From the NCBI RefSeq assembly GCF_900091565.1, contig NZ_FMCV01000009.1, positions 120,822 through 184,821 on the forward strand: DNA of 64,000 nt. The letters are read 5' to 3'. This document shows positions 26,139 through 33,854 of the stretch, one piece after another. Below the pieces are notes generated by a model. That model was not told the DNA's origin. It was given only the letters and a program-made list of their open reading frames with translations, and made no database searches. The translations under genes and the position numbers were made by a program. Numbering within the stretch: position 1 is the stretch's first letter; every line of letters begins with the position of its first letter. Source of the DNA: Micromonospora marina (lineage in GTDB: Bacteria > Actinomycetota > Actinomycetes > Mycobacteriales > Micromonosporaceae).

Positions 26139-26585
26139 GTGCTGGATCTGCGACTACGCCACCAGACCGCAGCAGAGGCCGAGGGCATGGTTGAGCAGCT
26201 TGTGGACGTTTACCTCGACGCGCACGCCGACGACGGCCCGCGCTACACGGCCGAGCGGTACGAGCGGCAGCTCGCGGCGCACATGCCCCGGGAAGGCTGG
26301 GAACTGGTGACGGCCAGGGTCGACGACGAGCTGGTCGGCTACGTCTACGGCTTCCCGCTCGGAGCCGCTACGCGTTGGTGGGACGGCATCCACGAGCCGG
26401 TGCCGGACGGCTTCACGGACGAGAACGGGCACCGGACGTTCGCAGTCTGCGAATTGCTGGTGCGGCGATCGTGGCAACGCCGGGGCATCGCCCGGGCGCT
26501 CCACGACCGGCTCCTGAGCACCCGGCGGGAACAGAGGGCCACGCTGCTCGTACGGCCCGACAACGCCGCCGCCCAGCAGGCGTAG
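26139..26585 (+). CDS. GNAT acetyltransferase, C-terminally short
   Basis: 148 residues from GTG 26139. The acetyl-CoA motif is clear: L-V-R-R-S-W-Q-R-R-G-I-A-R-A-L (R/Q-x-x-G-x-G/A), preceded by V-C-E-L-L-V. The protein stops at N-A-A-A-Q-Q-A, where family members normally continue with Y-x3-G-W and two further strands. It may therefore be truncated; the next ~100 bases are non-coding in all frames. No partner gene is obvious. Confidence 0.65.
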   Translation: MLDLRLRHQTAAEAEGMVEQLVDVYLDAHADDGPRYTAERYERQLAAHMPREGWELVTARVDDELVGYVYGFPLGAATRWWDGIHEPVPDGFTDENGHRTFAVCELLVRRSWQRRGIARALHDRLLSTRREQRATLLVRPDNAAAQQA

Positions 26586-26709
26586 TCCGCATCAAAGCGA
26601 TTGCGTCGAGCCGGTGATGGGCACGCGTCCGGTGTCGATGATCTGACAGGCGGTAGGACGAAGCTCCTGACACCTACCCCGCCGGCCTCCGCCCGGCTAG
26701 CTTGCCACC

Positions 26710-29700
26710 GTGGGGGATCTTGAACAGGGCATCTACGAACACCTGATCACGGAGAAGCTTGCGACGCAGCTCAGCCGCGTCGACAGCGCCCTCGTCCGGG
26801 ACGCGAAGCTGGATTCCGCCGACGCACATGACGTACTCGCCCGGCACATCGCGGGCCTCGCACGGCGGGCGCTACTCGGCGTCGGCGGGGGCGAGAGCAA
26901 GCTGGCCCGGCAGGTCGACCTGGCGAACCGGATCGCCGCGCACATCGCTCAGGCCGAGCCTCGTGCCGTCACCACCGACGACCAGGTGGCGGACGCTCAA
27001 CGTCTGTTGCACGCCATCGCCGCCCCGCCTGCACCACCGGCCGCACCGGTCTTCCCGATCCGCCCCTCGACGCCGCTTTCCACCGGCGCGCTCCTGGTCA
27101 ACGGCCGGCACCAGCCGCGCATCGGCCATGAGGTCAGCCACGAGATGGCGTCGGCGGACGAGGTGGACCTGATCTGCGCTTTCATCAAGTGGCACGGTCT
27201 GCGCATCATCGAGCCAGCGATCACCGAGCTGGTCGCCCGAGGCGGCCGGGTGCGGGTCATCACGACGACGTACATGGGCGCCACCGACCAGCGGGCACTG
27301 GATCGGCTCGCCGAGTTGGGCGCCGAGATAAAGGTCTCCTACGAGACGCGGACCACCCGCCTGCACGCCAAGGCGTGGCTGTTCCGGCGGAACAACGGGA
27401 CCACCACCGCGTACGTCGGCTCGTCGAATCTGTCCAAGGCCGCGCTCGTCGACGGCGTGGAGTGGAACGTCCGCATCTCGAACCTGGAACAGCCGCACGT
27501 CATCGACACGTTCGAGGCCACGTTCGCCGACTACTGGAACGACTCGGCGTTCGAGACCTACGACCCGGCGACCGATGCCGAGCGCCTGCGCATCGCGTTG
27601 AGAGGAGAACGCGCCGACGACGCTCCGACCGAGATCGCGAACCTGGACGTGCGGCCGTTCCCGTACCAGCAGGAGGTCCTTGACGACCTCGACGCCGAAC
27701 GGCTTGTGCACGGCCGCTGGCGCAACCTGGTGGTGATGGCGACCGGTACCGGTAAGACGGTGGTGGCAGCGCTCGACTACCGCCGGCTCCGGCGAGCCGG
27801 CCGCGTCGACTCGCTGCTCTTCGTCGCCCACCAGGAACAGATCCTGCGGCAGAGCCGGTCGATGTTCCGCCAGGTCATGGGCGACGGCACGTTCGGTGAG
27901 ACGTTCGTGGGCGGCGACCGGCCGCAGGGGTGGAAGCACGTCTTCGCCTCGATCCAGTCGCTGCACCGTCAGGAGATCGACCCCGAGGCGTACGACATGG
28001 TGATCGTCGACGAGTTCCACCACGCCGAGGCACCGACGTACACGGCGTTGCTGGAGCGACTTCGGCCGCGCGTACTCCTGGGCCTGACCGCGACGCCCGA
28101 GCGGAGCGACGGCGGCGATGTGCGCCGGTGGTTCGACGGCCACGCGTCGGTGGAGTTACACCTGTGGGAGGCCCTCGAACGGCAGTTGCTGGCACCGTTC
28201 CAGTACTTCGGGTTGCACGACGATGTGGACCTGGCGCGGGTGCGGTGGAAACGCGGGCAGGGGTACGACAAGGCCGAGCTGGACGGCGTCTACACCGGCA
28301 ACCACGCTCGGGCGCGATTGATCCTGCAGGCGGTCCGGCGGATCGCTGATGTCGGGCGGATGCGCGGGCTCGGTTTCTGCGTCAGCATCGGGCACGCGGA
28401 GTTCATGGCCGACTGGTTCACCGAGCACGGGGTGCCGTCCGCGGCCATCACGTCGACTGTTGACCGGGCGGATCGCCACGCGCTGATCGACCGCTTCCGC
28501 AAGCGTGAGCTGAAGGTGCTCTTCACAGTCGACCTGTTCAACGAGGGTGTCGACCTGCCGATGGTGGACACCATCCTCATGCTGCGTCCCACCGAGAGCG
28601 CCACGATCTTCCTCCAACAGCTCGGCCGGGGGTTGCGGCTGGACGACGGCAAGCCGTGCCTGACCGTGCTCGACTTCATCGGCGGCCAGCACGCGAACTT
28701 CCGGTTCGACCTGCGCTGGCGTGCGCTTGCCGGGGTCAGCCGGCGGGCGGTCGAAGCCGCCGTCCGGGAGGACTTCCCCTCGCTGCCCAGCGGCTGCCAC
28801 ATCGAGCTGGACCGGGTGGCGAAGGACATCGTGCTCGCCAACCTCAAGTCGGCTCTGCCTACCTCGAAGAACGCGCTGGTGGCCGAGCTGCGGCAGCTCG
28901 GTGACGTGAGCCTGTCCGACTTCCTGCGCGAGACCGGCCTGGAGATCGAGGACGTCTACCGCTCGGCGAACATCGGCGGCTGGGCCGGGCTTCGGCGTCT
29001 CGCCGGTCTCGACCCGGCCGAGGGCGGCCCGGACGACCGTGATCTGGGCCGGGCCATCGGCCGGATGCTCCACACCGACGATGTCGATCGGCTGGGTCTG
29101 ATCTCTCGGGTCGCAGCCGGTCAGCGTCCGGCCACCGGGCGACTGCTCGACATGCTGCACTTCAGCCTGTGGGGGCCGGCGGTGCCGCTGACCGAACGCG
29201 ACGCCCGGCTCAAGCGGCTGTGGGCGGAGCCGGCGCGCTGCGCCGAGCTGCGACAGGTAGCCGACGTGCTGCGCGACCGCATCCACCGGGTCACCCAGCC
29301 ATCTACGCCGGGTCGGGTGCCGCTGCGGGTGCACGCGCGCTACAGCCGGAACGAGGCGTGCGCGGCCTTCGGCATGGCCAACCCGGGTTCGCTGCGCGAG
29401 GGCGTGAAGTGGCTGCCCGACGAGCACGCGGACATGTTCTTCGTCACGCTCGTCAAGTCCGAGGAGCACTACTCTCCCACCACCATGTACGCCGACCGCG
29501 CCATCACGGACAAGCTGTTCCAGTGGGAGTCGCAGAGCACCACGTCATCGGGCTCGTCGACCGGGCAGCGGTACGTCAACCACGTCGCGCAGGGGTCGAC
29601 GGTGCACCTGTTCGTTCGCGAGACAAAGATCGCCGACCGTGATCTGGGCGCACCGCCGTACCTGTACGCGGGACCGATGACATACCGGGAGCACAGCGGC

Positions 29701-29784
29701 GACCGGCCCATGCGGATTCTCTGGGAGCTGCGGTATCCGCTGCCCGCCGACATGTACACCGCCGCCCGCGCGATCGCCGCCTGA
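26710..29784 (+). CDS. PLD-like nuclease fused to SF2 helicase and DUF3427 domain
   Basis: 1024 residues from GTG 26710; TAGCTT (26698-26703) ends six bases before it, so it may be leaderless. Layout: an N-terminal helical region (1-120); a PLD-type domain (about 125-280) with the H-x-K half motif L-H-A-K-A-W-L-F and G-S-S-N-L-S; an SF2 helicase (about 300-660) with M-A-T-G-T-G-K-T-V-V, D-E-F-H-H-A-E, G-L-T-A-T-P and Q-x-x-G-R-G-L-R; then a long DUF3427-type C-terminus. Proteins of this design occur in defence and mobile regions and are thought to act as DNA or RNA translocases with a nuclease. Phage defence is possible here but not shown. The IS element starts 1.2 kb downstream. Confidence 0.8.
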   Translation: MGDLEQGIYEHLITEKLATQLSRVDSALVRDAKLDSADAHDVLARHIAGLARRALLGVGGGESKLARQVDLANRIAAHIAQAEPRAVTTDDQVADAQRLLHAIAAPPAPPAAPVFPIRPSTPLSTGALLVNGRHQPRIGHEVSHEMASADEVDLICAFIKWHGLRIIEPAITELVARGGRVRVITTTYMGATDQRALDRLAELGAEIKVSYETRTTRLHAKAWLFRRNNGTTTAYVGSSNLSKAALVDGVEWNVRISNLEQPHVIDTFEATFADYWNDSAFETYDPATDAERLRIALRGERADDAPTEIANLDVRPFPYQQEVLDDLDAERLVHGRWRNLVVMATGTGKTVVAALDYRRLRRAGRVDSLLFVAHQEQILRQSRSMFRQVMGDGTFGETFVGGDRPQGWKHVFASIQSLHRQEIDPEAYDMVIVDEFHHAEAPTYTALLERLRPRVLLGLTATPERSDGGDVRRWFDGHASVELHLWEALERQLLAPFQYFGLHDDVDLARVRWKRGQGYDKAELDGVYTGNHARARLILQAVRRIADVGRMRGLGFCVSIGHAEFMADWFTEHGVPSAAITSTVDRADRHALIDRFRKRELKVLFTVDLFNEGVDLPMVDTILMLRPTESATIFLQQLGRGLRLDDGKPCLTVLDFIGGQHANFRFDLRWRALAGVSRRAVEAAVREDFPSLPSGCHIELDRVAKDIVLANLKSALPTSKNALVAELRQLGDVSLSDFLRETGLEIEDVYRSANIGGWAGLRRLAGLDPAEGGPDDRDLGRAIGRMLHTDDVDRLGLISRVAAGQRPATGRLLDMLHFSLWGPAVPLTERDARLKRLWAEPARCAELRQVADVLRDRIHRVTQPSTPGRVPLRVHARYSRNEACAAFGMANPGSLREGVKWLPDEHADMFFVTLVKSEEHYSPTTMYADRAITDKLFQWESQSTTSSGSSTGQRYVNHVAQGSTVHLFVRETKIADRDLGAPPYLYAGPMTYREHSGDRPMRILWELRYPLPADMYTAARAIAA

Positions 29785-29809
29785 GCGGTGGCTCCCGTCC
29801 GCTCGCTGA

Positions 29810-30267
29810 TCAGGCTGGTGGGCGAGAGCCATCGACCTGGTCACCACGTCGGGCCGGCGCGGGCAGCACCCGGCCGAGCAGCACCGCCACCCCACCGGCG
29901 ATCACCCCGACCATCGTCCCGGTGACCAGGCTCGACATCACCGCCGCACCCCGCAACAACGCCTCCCGCGCCCCCGGCTCCAGCCCGGCCAGCCCTGGCG
30001 CGTCCATCCCCAGCGACGAGTCCCAGAACACCTGGTGACCGGCCGCCAGGAACACGCCGTACAGCGCCCCGATCACCACGATCGTCAGGAACGGGCGCGG
30101 TGGCCGCCGCCACAGCACGGCGGCGGCCCGACCGCGAGCAGTGCGGCCACGACCGTGCCCTCCGGCACGACATCGAGGTCGTGCAGGGCCACGCGCGGGG
30201 CGGCCAGCGCGGCCAGCGCGACCAACGTCGGCCAGGAGAACCCAAGGGTACGGCGGCTCGCGCTCAT
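29810..30267 (-). pseudogene. Frameshifted membrane protein gene
   Basis: The frame starts at ATG 30267, overlapping the previous gene by ATGA, with M-S-A-S-R-R-T-L-G-F-S-W-P-T-L. Near 30125 the coding signal jumps frame to V-L-W-R-R-P-P-R-P-F-L-T-I-V-V-I-G-A-L-Y-G and continues to the stop at 29810. Three or four transmembrane helices would result. A one-base loss in a GGGCCGCCGCC run explains the break. Real decay and assembly error are both possible; intact relatives would be ~150 residues. Confidence 0.6.
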
Positions 30268-30824
30268 CGCGTCGCCTCTGCCGACTCCGAAGCCGACGCC
30301 GACGCAGAGGCCGGGGCCGACGGCGGAACAGCCGCAGTGGAGCGCACGAAGCGAAGCAGCGCGACGAACGCCAGCGCGGCCGTCACCGCACCTCCGGCGA
30401 AGCGCACCCAGTGACCGGCGACGAACTCGGCGGCGACCTGCCGCAGGTACTCGGCGGAGTGCGTGCCGGGCGGGTCCACGAACATGATCTCGTTGCGCGG
30501 CCAGAAGAAGACAGCGGAGAACAGGAACTCGCAGACGACGAACACGGCTGTGGCGCCGGCGACCCACCAGCGCAGCCGGCGGTCGCGCCAGGTGAGCGGC
30601 GTGGCGGCGACGCTGCTCAGGGTCACCGACGCGCCGAGCGGCGGGAAGTAGTCGTGCGGGCCGCCGTGGACGAGGAACTCGCGGGCCCGGTCGAGTGAGG
30701 CGGGCGCGTCGTTGAAGATGTTCGGGTAGAGCATGACGGTCTCGGCGGCGACTCCGCCGAACGATATCATCGACGCCCATACCATGACAATAAGGGCGAT
30801 CCAGGTCAGTCTTGTGCGCACCAC
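30264..30824 (-). CDS. Integral membrane protein of unknown function
   Basis: 186 residues from GTG 30824 (AGGAG seven bases upstream; GTG 30839 possible). There are about four transmembrane helices, one carrying F-G-G-V-A-A-E-T-V-M-L-Y-P-N-I-F-N-D and another F-F-W-P-R-N-E-I-M-F. The tail ends in alanine/serine repeats. It overlaps the broken membrane gene by ATGA. It was divergent from the histidine kinase at 33855 until the IS element inserted between them. Confidence 0.75.
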   Translation of the reverse strand: MVRTRLTWIALIVMVWASMISFGGVAAETVMLYPNIFNDAPASLDRAREFLVHGGPHDYFPPLGASVTLSSVAATPLTWRDRRLRWWVAGATAVFVVCEFLFSAVFFWPRNEIMFVDPPGTHSAEYLRQVAAEFVAGHWVRFAGGAVTAALAFVALLRFVRSTAAVPPSAPASASASASESAEATR

Positions 30825-31021
30825 GAGGGTTCTCCTCACGTTTCGGGGACGCCATCGACGCTAGGTCGGCCGTCCTCCGCCGGCGTCCGCGTGGCAGCGC
30901 GACCGGATGTCGCTTCTCGGCGTACGCCTCGGGGTCAACCCTGACGCCTGCGGACGACAGCGGTGAGGGTCCGTGCGGACCTAGTACTCCAGCTGTAGAT
31001 CGTGATCTTGCCGCGAGGTGC

Positions 31022-31639
31022 TCAGTCTTGCGCTTCGGGCCAGGCGGACAGTGCCAGTTCTGCCGTTTCGGTGAGTTCTGTGGTTGTTGCGCCATCCCGG
31101 GCACGCTGTGACATGCCCTGGATGACTGCGGCAAAGTAAGCGGCTAGGGCGCGAGGGTTGGCTGCAGCGGATAGTTCGCCTTGCTGCTGTGCGGTCTTCA
31201 GATGTGTTTCGAAGGCGGCCAGGTTCGCGTTGCGCAGGTCGCGAAGGAACGCCGCGACCTCGGCGTCCTGAACGGTGACGTTGGTGGCGGCGCTGATGGT
31301 CAGACAGCCGGCCGGGTGGGAGGGGTCGGGGTAGACGGCCGCCGCCTCGCGAAGAATGCGGCGGAACGCGCCGCGCGCTGTGGGCTCCTCTTCCAGGGCA
31401 GTACCGATGAACGCACCCACGGGAGAGCGTCCGTAGGTGTGGACGACCTCTTTGAACAGGGTCTTTTTATCCCCGAATGCCGCATATAGGCTGCCGGGTT
31501 TGATGCCCATGGCCCGGGTCAGCTCGCCGATGGAGGTGGCCTCGTAGCCGTGCTCCCAGAACAGCCGGGTGGCGGCTGCCAGGGCCATCGTGCGGTCGAA
31601 CGCCGGCGGCCGTCCTCGCTTCACGCCTGGTCCACTCAT
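31022..31639 (-). CDS. TetR-family repressor carried by the IS element
   Basis: 205 residues from ATG 31639. The N-terminal HTH is standard: A-A-T-R-L-F-W-E-H-G-Y-E-A-T-S-I-G-E-L and a recognition helix K-P-G-S-L-Y-A-A-F-G-D-K. The C-terminal domain is like that of AcrR/YcdC-type regulators with T-I-S-A-A-T-N. GAGG is close to the ATG. It is divergent from the SDR gene; two inverted repeats lie in the gap. It lies fully inside the terminal repeats, so it moves with the element. Confidence 0.9.
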   Translation of the reverse strand: MSGPGVKRGRPPAFDRTMALAAATRLFWEHGYEATSIGELTRAMGIKPGSLYAAFGDKKTLFKEVVHTYGRSPVGAFIGTALEEEPTARGAFRRILREAAAVYPDPSHPAGCLTISAATNVTVQDAEVAAFLRDLRNANLAAFETHLKTAQQQGELSAAANPRALAAYFAAVIQGMSQRARDGATTTELTETAELALSAWPEAQD

Positions 31640-31657
31640 CGCCTCGATTCTAGAGCG

Positions 31658-31706
31658 AGCACTCAAGAACTTGTGCTACCTTTATTCTTGAGTCATCACT
31701 CAAGAA
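31658..31706. promoter_or_regulatory. Two inverted repeats between TetR and SDR genes, likely TetR operators
   Basis: The stronger site, 31685-31706, is a perfect 9-base repeat (TTCTTGAGT and ACTCAAGAA) around CATC. A second, looser site at 31658-31677 shares A-C-T-C-A-A-G-A-A. Both fall between the TetR start (31639) and the SDR start (31728). TetR control of both genes is inferred from position. Confidence 0.6.
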
Positions 31707-31727
31707 ATGGGGAGGCGGACAATAGTC

Positions 31728-32501
31728 ATGGCAACAGGAGCACTTGAGGGCAAGGTTGCGCTGGTCACCGGAGGCAGCCGAGGCATCGGCCGGGCCATCG
31801 CGGAACGACTCGCCCGGGACGGCGCCGCCGTCGGCGTCACCTACGCCCGCGACGAGACGGCGGCGAGCGAGACCGTCGAGCGTATCCGGAAGAACGGCGG
31901 GCGGGCCTTCGCGCTGCGCGCGGAGCTGGGACGGCACGGCGACGCAACGCGCCTGTGGGCCGCCTTCGACGCTGCGGGCAAGGACCACGTGTCCGACGGG
32001 AAGCTCGACATCATCGTCAACAACGCCGGCATAGGACGCAGCCCGGCGTTGGCCTCCTTGACCGAGGACGGCTTCGACGAGGTCTTCGCCGTGAACGTGC
32101 GTGCGCCGTTCTTCATCGTGCAGCAGGGGCTGTCGCGCCTGCGTGACGGGGGCCGGATCATCAACATCTCCAGCGGTGCGGCCAGCTTGGCCATGCCGGA
32201 GATCATCGCCTACGGCGCCACCAAGGGCGCACTGGACACCTTCACCCTCAACCTGGCCAAGGAGCTGGGCCCGCGGGGCATCACGGCCAACTCGGTGGCC
32301 CCCGGGATCGTCGATACAGATGTCAACGCGGCCTGGCTTCGGGGGAATCCGCAGGCCGAGGCACATGCGGCAGCCCTGGCCGCCCTTGGCCGTGTTGGGC
32401 AGCCGGAAGACGTGGCCGACATCGTGGCCTTCCTCGCGTCCAACGACGCGCGTTGGGTGACCGGCCGGGTCATCGACGCGACGGGAGGCGCCGGGCTGTG
32501 A
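31728..32501 (+). CDS. Short-chain dehydrogenase/reductase carried by the IS element
   Basis: 257 residues from ATG 31728 (an in-frame ATG at 31707 would overlap the operator). NAD(P) motif T-G-G-S-R-G-I-G near residue 15, N-N-A-G near residue 95, catalytic S-S-G ... Y-G-A-T-K (S, Y, K) at about 145-165, and P-G-I-V-D-T-D after it. It is a classical 3-oxoacyl-reductase-like SDR. TetR/SDR pairs of this kind often handle toxic aldehydes or quinones; the substrate here is unknown. The stop overlaps the transposase start by GTGA. Confidence 0.92.
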   Translation: MATGALEGKVALVTGGSRGIGRAIAERLARDGAAVGVTYARDETAASETVERIRKNGGRAFALRAELGRHGDATRLWAAFDAAGKDHVSDGKLDIIVNNAGIGRSPALASLTEDGFDEVFAVNVRAPFFIVQQGLSRLRDGGRIINISSGAASLAMPEIIAYGATKGALDTFTLNLAKELGPRGITANSVAPGIVDTDVNAAWLRGNPQAEAHAAALAALGRVGQPEDVADIVAFLASNDARWVTGRVIDATGGAGL

Positions 32502-33816
32502 GTCATCTCCCTTGGGCGGGAGCATCGCGCCGTGGTCTCCCGCCCGAGGGGGAGCGTTGGCGGGCGGTTTTTGCTGAGTTGATGGGCCGGATCGCAGGCC
32601 GGTTCGCCCGGGTCGAACCACGGCAACGGGCCGGACAGTTGGTACTTGGGTTGCTGTCGGACCTGCCGCGCAAGAACTGCTGGACGATCGCGGAGCGGGC
32701 AGGTGAAGCGAACCCGCACGGCATGCAGCATCTGCTGTGCCGGGCCTCCTGGAACGCCGACGCCGTCCGTGACGATGTCCGCGAGTACGTCGTTGAGCAC
32801 CTGCACGACCAAGAGGCGGTGTTGGTCGTGGACGAGACCGGCGATGTGAAGAAAGGTACCCACACCGTCGGGGTCCAGCGCCAGTACACCGGCACGGCCG
32901 GGCGGATCGAGAACTCCCAGGTCGCCGTCTACCTCGTCTATGCAGGTGCCCGCGGCCATGCGGCGGTGGACCGGGAACTGTATGTCCCACGGTCCTGGAT
33001 CTGCGACCCGGACCGCTGCCGGGCGGCGGGGCTGGGCGATGACGTCGTCTTCGCGACCAAGCCCGAGTTGGCCCGCACGATGATCGAACGGTTCCTGGAC
33101 GCCGGACACCACGTCGGCTGGGTCGCTGGCGACGAGGTCTACGGCGGCAACCCCAAACTGCGGACCTCCCTGGAAGAACGCGGCCTGGGGTATGTCCTCG
33201 CGGTGGCCTGCTCAGCCGAAGTCACCACCAAAGCAGGCAAGTTCCGTGCCGACACGCTCGCGGCGAGGGTGCCGAAGCGGGCTTGGCAGAAGCTGTCGGC
33301 AGGCGCGGGAGCAAAGGGCAACCGCTTCTACGACTGGGCCGTCATCGACCTGACCGAGCCCAGCCCCGGCCACCGGCAGCTGCTGATCCGCCGCAACCGC
33401 CGCACCGGTGAACTGGCCTACTACCGCTGCCACTCCATCTCACGGGTCCCGCTCGCCACCCTGGTCAGGGTCGCTGGATCAAGGTGGCGAGTGGAGGAGA
33501 CATTCCAGACCGAAAAGGGGCTGGCTGGCCTGGACGAGCACCAGCTCCGCCGCTACCCTCCTGGGCCCGCTGGGTCACCCTCGCCATGCTCGCCCACGCC
33601 TTCCTCGCCGTCGTCCGGGCCGACGAACACACCCGCCCGGCCCCCGACGACCTCATTCCGCTGACCTGCAACGAGATCCAGCACCTGTTCATCACGCTCG
33701 TCGTCCAGCCCCTGTCCAACGTGGCCCACCGCCTCAGCTGGTCCGAGTGGAGACGACGTCACCAAGCCCGATCACGCACTAGCCACTACCGGCGACAAGT
33801 CGCAACCCAGACATGA
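32498..33816 (+). pseudogene. IS701-family DDE transposase, frameshifted near the C-terminus
   Basis: GTG 32498 overlaps the SDR stop. Family features: N-terminal F-A-R-V-E-P-R-Q-R and R-K-N-C-W, the catalytic core V-L-V-V-D-E-T-G (first D) and W-V-A-G-D-E-V-Y-G (second D), then the glutamate region R-W-R-V-E-E-T-F-Q. At about 33556-33558 the frame must shift (one base missing in R-R-Y-P/S-W-A-R-W-V-T) to continue to TGA 33814-33816. The last ~85 residues are therefore out of frame, and the enzyme is likely inactive unless the shift is programmed. Confidence 0.8.
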
Positions 33817-33854
33817 AGATCACGATCTACAGCTGGAGTACTAGGCTCGAAGGC

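Larger units (their letters stand above)
30981..33844 (+). mobile_element. IS701-like element with TetR and SDR passenger genes
   Basis: Perfect 29-bp inverted ends lie at 30981-31009 and 33816-33844, the outer end reading CTAGTACTCCAGCTG. CTAG is at each edge and fits a YTAR-type 4-bp target duplication of the IS701 family (in that case the element proper is 30985-33840). Between the ends are a minus-strand TetR gene, a plus-strand short-chain dehydrogenase and a transposase overlapping it by GTGA. Ordinary IS701-family elements carry only the transposase. The host DNA is the promoter region between the membrane gene at 30824 and the histidine kinase at 33855. Confidence 0.85.

Noticed and set aside
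30840..30980. Possible riboswitch or small RNA left of the IS element
   Set aside because: No conserved aptamer-like pairing found; better explained as the former promoter region of the histidine kinase.
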